A stretch of 64,000 nucleotides of DNA from Patiria pectinifera. Its lineage: Eukaryota; Echinodermata; Asteroidea; Valvatida; Asterinidae. Location of the stretch: assembly GCA_029964075.1 (NCBI GenBank), contig CM057134.1, forward strand, positions 20,190,905 to 20,254,904, in the 5' to 3' direction. Both the position numbers and the translations under genes were made by a program. Below the pieces are notes generated by a model. The model did no database searches. It was not told the DNA's origin and saw only the letters and a list, made by a program, of their open reading frames with translations. Numbering within the stretch: the stretch's first letter is position 1; each line of letters starts with the position of its first letter. Positions 14,201 to 21,784 of the stretch are shown here, in pieces.

Positions 14201-17200
14201 ACCGTTAAAGTGTCTTTTAGGGGTAAACTTGACCTCAAATCTTTGAAATTACATCGGAATCGGATTCCCCGACCCTGAAAACCCCTAAAAAGTTGTATTA
14301 CTTATTGTTTTAGCTCTTTTAGATTTTTAACTCCGATTGACCTCTGACCCAGTTGGCGGCCATATTGGATTTTGCCAATATGGCGGCCCCGTGGGGCGCC
14401 CGTCTTGGCGCCCGTCAAAAATCGAAATAGTATGGTATGGACGACATCTGTGCCAAATTTGGTGCTTTTGGAAGAATCTGAACCAAACAGCCCCTATAGT
14501 GCCCTAACATCCCTGACTATATATGGTTGTTACATTCTTCTTCAAACAAATGGTCATCAAAATCATTTTTTTATTACCATTGATAGCTTGTCAAGTCAGA
14601 ACTTGATGACAAAATCTATATGAAACTACAGTTCCAAGTTAATTATCTCCAAATCTAAATACAAGGGTTTAAAAATATACAATATTTAGATTGACTGACC
14701 TGGGTGTCATCTTCGTTGATAAAATAATTCTATCCAATCACCTGAAAGAGAAAGTTATTTCAAACAATTATCGACAAGTAGGTGATTGATAAGCCAGCTG
14801 TGCCTACTTCTTGCCTTGTTTTGTCTGTTGACTGAATTTGACTAGTCACAGTGCTTGCTTGAAATATGATCTGACTGTTGGTGACTAGCCTGAGTACAAG
14901 GCATGGCAGGGAACAGGATTTTTTTTTACTGTCTGTGACTGATAAAAAAAAAGGAGGGTTAAACTGGAAATAGTTCAGTTTTGAAACTGTTGAATTTGCT
15001 GATGCTTCTTTTTAACAAACCGACCAACATAATCAATTTTAAACCGTCTCATGCAGAGCATCAAAAGCCATTAATAAGAATGCGTTTCAAAGTACAACAT
15101 TTGATTTGTTCACAGACAAATGTCCAATCGTAATTACAGCCATTTGAGGATGTTTATCCATTCCTTTTGCTGTCTATAATCGATCAGTTGCAATCAAATG
15201 CTCACCTTGGATTGGACGATCGGATTCCCCTGAAGTCGTTCATTCATCGCTACTGTCCTTCTCGTCTCCAGTAAGCTTCTCATCTGTGGTGGCGTGTACC
15301 TTGCAATGTTATCAAAAACAAAACAAAACAATCATTCAAGTGGTCATGTTTTCAAAGCACATTTTGCACGCAAATTTTCATATTAGAATGGCTTTTGGAT
15401 TAATAACACAAAAGCAATCGTCTTTTTCATGGGTTTTACTTTTTTGCCCTCTGAAGCCCAGAAAACCGAGATAAAAGTGGAGTGAGATTTGTTGAGAGTT
15501 GTAAGCAATTTCAATTCTGGTCTAACAAAAAGGCCTTTGCTTATACACTGAATTTCGGTAAGAAAAAGGAGGCAATTGTTAACTAGTCTAGGAATTTTTT
15601 TATAAAACCCACATTTTAGAAATCTTTCAACTTTTTAAAAATCTTTCTAAAAAACTTTGCTTTGTACAATGGAAAAAACTAATTCAAGAAACAGATTTTT
15701 CTGGGGGCTTGATTTGAAGTTCATTTTGATAGTTGAATCTTCTTAGTGTTGAGAATTAGTTTTCAAAAGTTGTATCAATTTCATATTTGATAATTAGTTT
15801 TCAAAAGTTGCATCAATTTCATATTTGATTAGTCATTACTTCTCAAAATCTTACCTCATGATTTTTAGGTGTAAACCTTCTGGAAGCATATCCTGGTAAG
15901 GCTAGTTTGAACAGGGCCACCACGTGAAGGTCCCAGGATACCAGCCCCAAACACGCTTTCAGTATCGTAGGGTCCATCGCTGGGCAAAAGGCCGGCCCCG
16001 GAGGGCCAGGCACAGTTGCCGACTGTCCGGTCCACCCCCCCAACCCCAAAGGATCAGGAAGGTTATACCCTAACCTATATGCGTGCCCCCCTCAGTTCAT
16101 CCCCCATTACAGGTTCATGCGTTCTGAGGAAGTAGCAGCGTTTGCCGGCTGTGAATACAGGGCCACGCCCCTATAAAGAGGGACGCACTACCTGCTCCTT
16201 TATGGCACGGCATCCTAGGGTTTCCAGGCCGCTGCGTAGGACCCACGTCCCCACGCGGACGCAACCCGTCCCTTAAAACTGGGTTTACCCCGCACCTCAA
16301 TCGGAGCACCAGTCAAAGTCCGATTAGTCGCAGCGCGTAGTGGCTGCGTGCAGTGGCCGTGCGCAGTCGCCTCACACAGTCGCCGCGCCCAGTCACCGAA
16401 GACCTGTGGAGAAACCACCACCTACACCCCACACAAACCACCACCTACACCCCACATGATAACAAGCACACACCCACCACCAACCAGTACATCACAAACA
16501 CATATTTCAACCACCCTGGGAATTTTTTTTTAGGTCAAAAATTAACCAAAATGTGGTCTTTTAGTAAATAAAAGAGGTAATTATTAAAAGAACAATTTGT
16601 GCTTAGAGCCTAAACAAATTGGGGAATGCTTTTCTCTGAAATTTCCTTTTCAATAAAATCCTGACCAAAATGGACTTTTTGTCGCGCTTATTTCGATTAA
16701 AAACTTTGTTTTCACTAAAAATGTTCCAGGATGGGTCAAGTTACATCTTCATATATGCAAGCAAATTTGTAGAATTTGTTATGATCGAATTTTTATTACA
16801 ATAATTGCTTGAAAAAATGGCGCGCAAATTGGTTCACCTAACCTAATGTGTACTGCAGTTGATACAACTTTTAGAATCAGGATGGATTCAAATTTGCTTG
16901 CACATGAAAAAAGTACAAGAATCTTGGTTTGACTCACTCTGAACATGAACGACTCCACTTGCAAACTGTCACAATCCGGGGGGAACAAGTGCATGTGGCC
17001 TTGAACTGAAAGAAAAATGGTTACCTCACCTCAGTTAACATGCAACCTTGTTCCCCCTGTGCCGATGATTCCGAACGATCCAAGGAACGAATCCACTTGC
17101 AAACTGTCGCAATCCGGGGGGACAAGTGCATGAGGCCTTGAGCTGCAAAGAAAAAGGTTACCTCACCTCAGTTAACATGCAACCTTGTCCCCCTGTGCCA

Positions 17201-20200
17201 ATGATTCCGAACGATCCAACCAACGACTCCACTTGCAAACTGTACACTTTCACAATCCACGGGTCTTGTGCATGTTCATGCATGGCTGCAAAACAAAGGA
17301 CCATCACTGGCATAAATGTTTTTTATAAACATAATTTGAAGTACTTTACTTTGATTGCGTTTGGTCAAATAATAAAATGCTGAAAAAATACAAGATTCAT
17401 TATTTCATTATTAATAACTCAATTGAAACACTTAACTAAATAGTGTCATGCCCCATCACATTGTGTTTATTTGTACTAAAACAAACCCAAACCCATTTAA
17501 AAGATGTTTGCTGGCATTAGCAAACTCCTTTTTTTAATTATCTCACATTGAACAGTGATTTAGGGGAGAGGGGGGGGGGGAATTACCTCCAAGTTTTCTG
17601 AGTTATACAGGCATCCACAGGTATCGAGGATGACAAATTCCACTTCTCCCAACATCAGAAGGTCACCAGAATTCCACGTCTCCAAACATCAGAAAGTCAT
17701 CAGAATTCCACTTGTCCCAACATCAGAAAGTCATGCAAATTCCACGTCTCCCAACATCAGAATAAGCAGTGTTCCTCAAAGTTCAAGTTCGTCCTTCCAA
17801 ACAAGCATCGTCCTTTCCAAAAATAGCATACTCTTAATTGTTTAAACAAACTTCCAACATGGCATGGAGTTCAATGTAGGCATGTTCTTCAGTTGTGCTT
17901 CCAAGACGATTGTATCAAGTTAAGTAGCAGTTCACAACGAGTCCGCACTGGAGAAACGCAATACTCAACAAAACAGTCATGCTCCTTTGTTCCAAACTGG
18001 TCAAATTTGCAGCAGTATTGCCTTTAATTTTAATGTCCAAAGTTTATCCAGTTGCAACTTGGAGGCGATTTCAGAGTTTCTCCATAATGACTTTCACATT
18101 TTACTGCTCCATACTGAACATTGTCCCAATCGTGTCAAGGGCCAACATGAATAAATGTCATACTTCATTTTTTTAAATATAATTTGGTTATAGCAAAAAA
18201 TACACGTGACTTAACTTAGTTTGTAATTGTAGTTTTGAAATAAAATTCTTTCAGGTTTATGCCATAAACTAACTAATCCTTTTAAACATTTCTTTTTCTT
18301 AATGTAGTTTTTCAATTGCATTTTTATATTGAACACATACTTCACCGTTTTGTCTATTTATCATTTATATCATTTTCATATGGAATAATCTAATTTCAAT
18401 TTTATTTTTCTGTCCGTTTTTAACATTAACGATTGCTTTTTGTAATTTCCCTTCATTAGAACATATAGTTGGAAAATTTTAATTGTCATTTTTTAGATAA
18501 TACTCTGAAAGAATTTTTTTCAAGCATTTTCATTCTTTTTTTTTGTCTGTGCTCATTATTTCAGCCAAATGTAAAAAATGACTCAAATTATTTGCTTTTC
18601 AATCAATTTTGCAAATGCTAAGAACTGTTTTTACTAGCAATCCAGCTTTGAAAAACCATAACAAAAATGAACAAGTGAAGTCAAGTTCCCAAGAAGCATG
18701 AAATATTTCCCCAGTCCTTGCAACATTTTGACAGGTCTGGTTAGTGGTTAATTAGGTGGTTTATGTCGTCAGTGCCAGCGGTTAATATGACTGTCTGTAA
18801 ATGGTTGCATGCAGATGATTGAACGACCTAAAACAAAATGCTGCAAGGGTCCACAGTTTTACACAGAACGTGCGGTGGAAACAAAAATGACTTTAGCATA
18901 CTTGAATGCTACCACATCGTAGTCAAAACTGGATTGCAATCCCAAGTGAGCTGCTTCATATCTAACGCTAAATTTTACTTTTATTAGCTTTTGACCTTAG
19001 GTTTTGTTCATGGTTCTGCTGATGTTTTCTAATTTACTTTTTATCAAGTGGAATACTTAATTTTAAGCAATGAATTTTGTTGAGGTCTAAACATAAGACA
19101 CATTCCTTTTGCTGTCAACCCTTAAGTGAGTTGGTGTACAAAATCATATTAAAATTGGAGGACATAGGACTCTTAGGGTTAAATACATCTGAAGTTACTA
19201 ATATTAGCATTGACCTAATGTAAAGGTTAAGTTTACTATCATGACTATACAACTTATTTCCCAGTTATTTTAAATCTAGACCTAGTTTTAAGCATCTATG
19301 TCAAAATTTAAACATCATGAAGATTTACTAAATCAAACTATTCATTTTAGATTTCAGTTTAATAACTACATATGAAATTATTTTAATGCAGGCCCCTAAA
19401 AAGTTGGCCATGTACACTTGACTGGAACTTTGTTCTAGAGCATATTAATTACCGTATGGGTTGGATGGGCACACTATAATCGTGGCAAACCAAGAGTGGC
19501 AAGGACTTTGACAGTTCGGCATTCCTTCAGTTGAAGATAAGCTTTATGTGGTTCACATTAGCATTCTTGACATCCGATCCACTTCGGCTCTGAGTTAGAC
19601 TGTCGTGATAACCACCTGTAAAAAAAATAATGACAAGAGTGGCATTGGAAAAAAAATGTTGCAACCTGACGCCACTTCCGTGACTGTGTACAAAGTCTAT
19701 GGAGAATCTTTCCAGATTCCCATATCTGGCCATCACTTGTCACCCTGTGCACAACCCTATGAGACTGGACTAAACATTTCTGAAAATTTTCTTAGTAAAT
19801 ACTTCAATATTCTCCCCGCTAAATTGGACTTTTAGGCATATTTCTGATGGCTGATAGGTCACTAAAGGGAAAAAAATTAGTGGTGGCCAGATATGGGAAT
19901 CTTTCCCATTTTTGCAATGACTGACTTTTATTGAGATGATAGGGCCTATAAGAAGAAAAAAGTCAGGTTGCAACATTTTTTTCCACCCGCAATAATATTT
20001 TTCTTAACCACGCCCATCTCACCAGATTCTCAGAAAATGGAGAAAGAAAAAGATAATTGAAGGAATTCCTTCTCTAAAAACTTAGGCTAGAGCCGCTTTT
20101 TTCAACAGTGCGTCAACTTCAGAAGTATCTACAGTAGTTCAGTCACTCCTACCTAACTTTCGAAGGCCAAATGGTTAAGTTTCCAGACCAAAAACTGCAA

Positions 20201-20244
20201 ACTTACTTTGACTGCTGTGACGTTTTTGGAAAGTCCTCCACCAT
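5219..20244 (-). CDS. Unrecognised small multi-exon gene, about 196 aa predicted
   Basis: This is a model built by eye from splice sites and phase. Exons in transcription order: 20207-20244 (start codon at 20244), 19572-19615, 17167-17285 (with alternative copies at 17030-17142 and 16938-17005), 15855-15892, 15206-15299, 8044-8075, 7579-7672, 6738-6770, 5525-5587 and 5219-5254 (TGA). Every junction is GT/AG and keeps one open frame. Seen in the product: an N-terminus beginning MVEDFPKTSQQSK; a module containing SFGIIGTGGQGCMLTE; a block containing PQMRSLLETRR...RLQGNPIVQSK followed by GSRYMQS, present twice; and a basic C-terminus ending LLLPRRRCS. I recognise no domain, signal peptide or membrane span. 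The gene is tail-ward of aPKC on the same strand and hosts a 6.1-kb transposon in an intron. The weakest point is the donor of the second exon (GTCAAG). Conservation of reading frame between the two tandem copies is the best evidence that it is coding. Function is unknown. Confidence 0.45.
5525..5587 (-). CDS. Small gene, penultimate exon
   Basis: This 63-nt exon is flanked by AG and by the donor GTGAGC. In phase 0 it encodes a 21-residue basic segment that includes KFSLIKPVIRTTRRG. It joins the exons on both sides without shifting the frame. Confidence 0.45.
6738..6770 (-). CDS. Small gene, short exon (unit 1 copy)
   Basis: This 33-nt exon has its acceptor AG at 6771-6772 and donor GTAACT. 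In phase 0 it reads GSRYMQSRKDE. Its paralogue in unit 2 is 32 nt, which changes its exit phase to fit the exon that follows it there. Confidence 0.5.
7273..7315 (-). other. Splice-flanked 43-nt segment, uncertain exon
   Basis: It is bounded by AG (after CTTTCTCTTTC) and by the donor GTCAGT. Read in phase after the 94-nt exon it hits a stop after seven codons, and the unit 2 copy (about 14704-14745) stops after three. It could be an unused decoy, a poison exon or an alternative end. It was left out of the main model. Confidence 0.3.
7340..7527 (+). mobile_element. Partial TTAA-type MITE (GGAGGG end)
   Basis: It shares TTGACTGAATTTGACTAGTC and the terminal GGAGGGTTAAAC with the complete elements at 40491-40963 and 62337-62618. 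Only one end is present. The same fragment occurs in unit 2 at about 14776-14960, so it was inserted before the tandem duplication. Confidence 0.65.
7579..7672 (-). CDS. Small gene, 94-nt exon (unit 1 copy)
   Basis: The acceptor AG is at 7673-7674 and the donor GTGAGC. Entered with two bases from the previous exon, it encodes 31 residues containing PQMRSLLETRR and RLQGNPIVQSK. A different frame is also open here but carries a stop in the duplicate copy; this frame is open in both, which decides the reading. Confidence 0.5.
8020..8430. repeat. Tandem duplication unit 2, left part
   Basis: It matches unit 1 from about 6715 to 7085, then is interrupted at 8431 by the transposon and resumes at 14520. 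It ends in TAT (8428-8430), the apparent target-site duplication. Confidence 0.75.
8044..8075 (-). CDS. Small gene, short exon (unit 2 copy)
   Basis: This 32-nt exon reads GSRYMQSQNE plus two bases (AG). Those two bases complete the codon that opens the next exon at 7672, so the one-base length difference from its unit 1 paralogue keeps the frame instead of breaking it. Confidence 0.5.
8431..8776 (+). repeat. Left terminal inverted repeat
   Basis: It aligns in reverse complement with about 14145-14519. Shared blocks include GGTTCAG, TTCCAAAAGCACCAAATT, GACGGGCGCCAAGACGGGCG, TTTTTAGGGGTTTTC and GGTCGGGGAATC. It ends just before a C8/A7 homopolymer run. Confidence 0.8.
9051..13607 (-). CDS. 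Transposon protein with XPG/FEN-like nuclease domain (Academ-like)
   Basis: This is an intronless ORF of 1518 codons starting at the ATG at 13607, whose first residues are MSSSTKIMNWDLCCLCQTDK. The N-terminus has two Cys/His clusters: CCLC with YHKICRSYC, then CCIIC (near residue 125) with YYHHQCY (near 185), likely zinc-binding. From about residue 1101 the pattern fits a FEN/XPG nuclease core: VVVLDMA (Asp ~1109), VWDNYP followed by LKALTQQRR (Asp ~1153), SEADTR (Glu ~1247, Asp ~1249), TVDSDVVVLA (Asp ~1273 and ~1275) and SLTGCDTTS (Asp ~1332). The order and spacing mimic FEN1's Asp, FDG-P, EAEA, DxD and G-S/C-DY motifs. The C-terminus (about 1480-1512) is Cys-rich, CGCLKACMGRCKC and onward. 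No DDE transposase triad was identified. Role inferred: the element's transposition protein. Codon use is GC-richer than the flanks, consistent with a foreign origin. The domain assignment is inference from motifs. Confidence 0.75.
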   Translation of the reverse strand: MSSSTKIMNWDLCCLCQTDKPEEALQTPKEEGLVSLEKDLKDFNALNANDLPRGINVTISQLNDGSGIAATLKSHKATYHKICRSYCSSSRVQRAREKLNKEAVPYSSPKKLRSSDDSQHLGNAKCCIICEGLEQANLHKVLTKVVDANLKSWAKTNKNFHLLGRLVAKASDAHAADAYYHHQCYVRLRDSAAAAERSDLVGPSPPPFNTIICAQIIALIEHSDTTTFKLSELREMYQQLMSDQGHPCQDKKQPHSTRFKEHLLNFLPEWAEFSKGNKGRKDIYISHKLKVADELAKTHKSQIGQEDALIFMRAAVMMHKFCLQSQEPFDGSFPPNCLTSPVNEEMRSFFNVVLRGPSALHGREKIDEDGKLDAREKIACNISQLLIYNTSKGTHHAVKTTAVRHNKERETPFPLYHGLKLHGHGRNKKQIGIDHEHGISVSYSRVMEVKRGIARAVCARHAQDGVVLPTNSRFNVFTTHDVDNIDSKAQGNLSRDEFHGYALSVTNHLSQENPGVKRAPIKIDPCDTSNPKLPDSYVIQPPVELTQRDVLAPRLGNGKVRPSLDMRGAKVKDEAWMEHVASVLKQDTLAQGDVITWSGYNSMLASDKTVKPPAEIGVYPLFPDKAASASSMKHAMELTMQGTEFLNPGQTGVLGADQPLYAIIKLLQWQYPNTLGEDKLVAMMGALHIEDKMHLMIGKLLLDSGWATVLSKAEVLTSGRAQSALNEHHIKRTRYAHQVTLMSLYLLKQTAYTKYCENRMGPPESFEMWDQRSQTVPQFKFWSTIIELELLMARFVRSLREGDFPLYVQACDELCGWFHALDHTNYARWLPVHVRDMVEIAERHPEVHAEFMKGNFVVQKSAKKFSLMAKDQAHEQSNKSLQAHGGAVGLYENPEALTLFMLAGPDCTRIVEEFEAINDSPTSSLGHHEEGHNLQVKFRKDVLSFIEVVEQLGNPFLASIQELVVLDTQNVMEEAVATSLSQIREAGQALHEAYVKERLEKASVPVSDTIKRNNMLTFANRHGPKKKGTKDSGVQKQNMILITQLFLSLQSRPDADMTDFFRFENQREPPSLADRGSLRCGTKSDILQCLNAPTGRAASAKQATVVVLDMAAVIHMVRPTTAKTFSEYVWLNIVPFLEAQMTESTQRIDAVWDNYPEENNLKALTQQRRGNGPRTRVGDGSTPIPKHEWNSGFLKNEENKKELFSFISTQISKSDMGGKLLLSTCFDTVLSNRDCDLTTLQPCNHSEADTRIILHLAHAAAQGHTKAFIRTVDSDVVVLAIRFFEILGLSELWVGFGSGKKYRDIPVHTIYSELSRSKSLALTLFHSLTGCDTTSQFLGSGKKTAWAAWTSIPDLTNTLIALTHDPDLFTLESVHMQCIERFVILMYSKGCGAAGVNAARHRLFTTGSRSLENIPPTQAALFQHVKRALLQASFYWSQANLVQQKIPHFSDWGWQKDGTGTWQPLWTTLSDASVACAILLHCGCLKACMGRCKCNRAGVRCTVLCKCEGGCLNGGDTQ
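13745..14255. repeat. Subterminal direct duplication inside the transposon
   Basis: Two diverged copies of about 250 bases (about 13745-13995 and 14015-14250) share GAAAGAGGAAAGTGG.AACTGGTTAA at the start and GGGGTAAACTTGAC at the end. The second copy overlaps the inner part of the right terminal repeat. Only one equivalent appears on the left side. Confidence 0.5.
14145..14519 (-). repeat. Right terminal inverted repeat
   Basis: This is the inverted partner of 8431-8776. It is a little longer owing to small insertions near the tip (the CACTATAGGGGC segment). The flank at 14520-14522 is TAT, matching 8428-8430. Confidence 0.8.
14520..15610. repeat. Tandem duplication unit 2, right part
   Basis: It is collinear with about 7080-8000 of unit 1, including the MITE fragment (about 14776-14960) and the 94-nt exon. 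It has an insertion of about 200 bases (about 14966-15170) that is absent from unit 1. Confidence 0.75.
15206..15299 (-). CDS. Small gene, 94-nt exon (unit 2 copy)
   Basis: It has the same length, splice sites and frame as 7579-7672. It encodes a 31-residue segment with PQMRSLLETRR and ERLQGNPIVQSK conserved and differences concentrated at a few residues. Its donor leads, across the transposon, to the short exon at 8044-8075. Confidence 0.5.
15855..15892 (-). CDS. Small gene, exon before the duplicated block
   Basis: It is 38 nt with acceptor AG at 15893-15894 and donor GTAAGA, and reads DMLPEGLHLKIM plus two bases. An in-frame TAG lies just upstream, so the segment is either spliced in as modelled or could supply an alternative start at its ATG. 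Confidence 0.4.
15900..16420. other. GC-rich, CpG-containing island
   Basis: GC content rises sharply compared with both flanks, with many CG dinucleotides (for example CCACGCGGACGCAACCCG and the GCAGTGGCCGTGCGCAGTCG stretch). No RNA gene or protein domain was recognised. It could be an internal promoter for the minus-strand gene or an inserted GC-rich element. Confidence 0.3.
16938..17285 (-). repeat. Three tandem copies of one exon with introns
   Basis: A unit of about 138 bases is repeated: exon copies at 17167-17285 (119 nt), 17030-17142 (113 nt) and 16938-17005 (68 nt, shortened by using a different donor). Each is preceded by a pyrimidine tract and AG and followed by GTGAG. All three enter after one codon base and exit on a codon boundary, and each is open in that frame. 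Confidence 0.6.
17167..17285 (-). CDS. Small gene, tripled exon, copy A
   Basis: It encodes 39 residues including DPWIVKVYSLQVES and SFGIIGTGGQGCMLTE. It was chosen for the main model because it keeps the frame shared by the S-L-Q-V core of copy C. Copy B reads a shifted frame in its middle because of small indels in the G and C runs. Confidence 0.45.
17630..17775. repeat. Minisatellite, about 36-bp unit, four copies
   Basis: Repeats of AATTCCACTTCTCCCAACATCAGAAAGTCA-type sequence with small differences. The 71-codon ORF here is a product of the repeat. Confidence 0.7.
17850..19570. other. Intron or intergenic, nothing recognised
   Basis: AT-rich sequence with poly-T runs. In the proposed model it is the intron between exons at 19572 and 17285. 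No repeat family or exon was recognised. Confidence 0.4.
19572..19615 (-). CDS. Small gene, candidate second exon
   Basis: A strong acceptor (a T run then ACAG) precedes an open stretch reading WLSRQSNSEPKWIG. The donor GTCAAG is weak, and just beyond it the frame closes. Phase fits both the first exon (two bases carried over) and the tripled exon (one base carried over). Confidence 0.35.
19640..19985. mobile_element. Foldback element (MITE-like)
   Basis: Left arm TGTTGCAACCTGAC and the CCATATCTGGCCA stretch recur inverted as TGGCCAGATATGG and GTCAGGTTGCAACA near 19970. The arms are imperfect and enclose about 100 bases. Confidence 0.5.
20207..20244 (-). CDS. Small gene, candidate first exon
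   Basis: An ATG in good initiation context (GCAAAATGG) opens MVEDFPKTSQQS and runs into a consensus donor GTAAGT. The sequence upstream (20250-20340) is richer in CG than its surroundings, as expected for a promoter and 5' UTR. Confidence 0.45.
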
Positions 20245-20554
20245 TTTGCCCAGCGCCAATTTATGAATGCGCAGCGAACCACGAGCAGACGAGAGAGAAC
20301 AAAAGCACATCGTTAAACAACAGGCGGCGCTCTTCAAAATTAACGGTGTCAAGTACAATCTCGTTTACGTGATGTTGAGCAGTACGCACTCACGAGTACA
20401 TAATATATGCAAGGAAATTTAAAAATAAAGTAAACCCTGGGGACGAGTTTGCGAAAAAGTTCCCGCGTCTGAATTTCCCATCATGCATTGAGAAATCCCA
20501 AATCCCAACAAGTTTCTTTTTAGGAAATGGGATTTTGAATTCGAATTCCGTTAT

Positions 20555-20995
20555 CCATTTGCGTATGGAAATAGGAATGGGAGAATCGATATCCGTTATC
20601 CCATAGAGCAAGGACGTATGGAAATAGGAAATGGGAGAATCGATATCCGTTATCCATATGCGTATGGAAATAGGAAATGGGAAATGGGAGAATCGATATC
20701 CGTTATCCTATTGGCGTATGGAAATGGAAATGGCAATGGGAGAATCGATATCCGTTGTCCTTTTGCGAATGGAAATAGGAAATGGGTTTGTTATCCGTTT
20801 TTCTTTTTGCTTAGAAAGTGGGAAATGGGTTTCGTTATCCATTTTTCTTTGTGCTTAGGAATAAGGCAATTGGCTTCGTTATCCGTTTTTCTTTTTGCTT
20901 AGGAATTAGGAAATGGGTTTGATATCCGTTTTTCTTTTTGTTTAAGAAGTGGGAAATGGGTTTGTTGTCCGTTTTAATTTTGCGTAGGAAAATGG
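20555..20995. repeat. Tandem repeat, about 45-50-bp unit
   Basis: Repeats of ATGGAAATAGGAAATGGGAGAATCGATATCCGTTATCC grade into a shorter variant with TTATCCGTTTTTCTTTTTGC. Each unit includes an ATCGAT core. ORFs in it are repeat products. Confidence 0.8.
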
Positions 20996-21784
20996 GTTTT
21001 GGGTTCAAATTCAGCTTTAGGCAACTATTAATTCGTGTACGGTGATGACCACTATTTGTGTAGCGCGCCCTCTTTTGAAAGAAAATTAAGGATTGCTTTT
21101 ATGGGAAGGTTTTTCTCCGTGAAACAGCACGTTGTTTTCGTTATATATTTTTATTAAAAGTCCTCTCCAATTTGTACTGATTTTGGTTATCTCTCATAAT
21201 CAATTATTGTACGAAATTTCAATTCAATGCAACATACATTCCTTGAGGTATCGTTCGGAAAAAAAAGTGTTTTTTGAGTCATGAAAGCCGACTCCGAATT
21301 CGGCGTGTATTTATTTTCGCACTAACTTTTCTAGATTTGTTTATTTTATTTTTTGTTGATCCTCCCCGAATTTGCATCTCTCAAAAATCTTCTTTAAAAA
21401 AAAAAAAATGTTTGAAACTCGTTTGAATGTTGTTTGATGTTCCACTTACCGCCAAAGGATGCATTTTTTGAAGAAAAGTCAAGCTTTTGGCCAAATTTAA
21501 TTAAAAATGTAAGGTTGATAATAAACCCAATGGAAATGATGGCGAAATTTTAACCCTTTGATGATCCAATAATGTTGATCAGATTTTTTTTTAACAATCC
21601 CCCCAGAAATGCATTGTAAAGCACTTTTAAGTTGAACGTTTTATTGAATTTAACTTGTTTTTCTTTAATGACTTAAAGAAATAAAATAAAGTGAGCAATA
21701 AACCTTTTAAAAAGACTATTAGTAGGAGGGAAAAAGGAAAGTGTGACTTCATTTCATTTAAATATATAAAATAAAATAACAGCG

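Larger units (their letters stand above)
8428..14522. mobile_element. Academ-like DNA transposon with TAT target duplication
   Basis: The element spans 8431-14519 (6089 bp). It begins TAGTCAGGGGTCTTAGGG and ends in the inverted form CCCTAACATCCCTGACTA. Long terminal inverted repeats of about 350 bases continue inward (left to about 8776, right from about 14145) and share the GGGCGCC/GGCGGCCATATTGG palindromic stretch. TAT flanks both ends. The paralogous unit 1 shows the matching uninterrupted site near 7079-7084. Inside is one intact minus-strand ORF with an XPG/FEN-like nuclease signature. Academ transposons (AcademX lineage) are described as encoding an XPG-type nuclease, which makes that superfamily the best fit. 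An intact ORF and recognisable empty site suggest a fairly recent insertion. Confidence 0.75.

Noticed and set aside
15855..16180. Possible snRNA (U1/U4-like words such as CAGTATCGTAG and CACGTGAAGGTCCCAGG)
   Set aside because: Only isolated words match; the expected order and stems of U1, U2 or U4 are absent.
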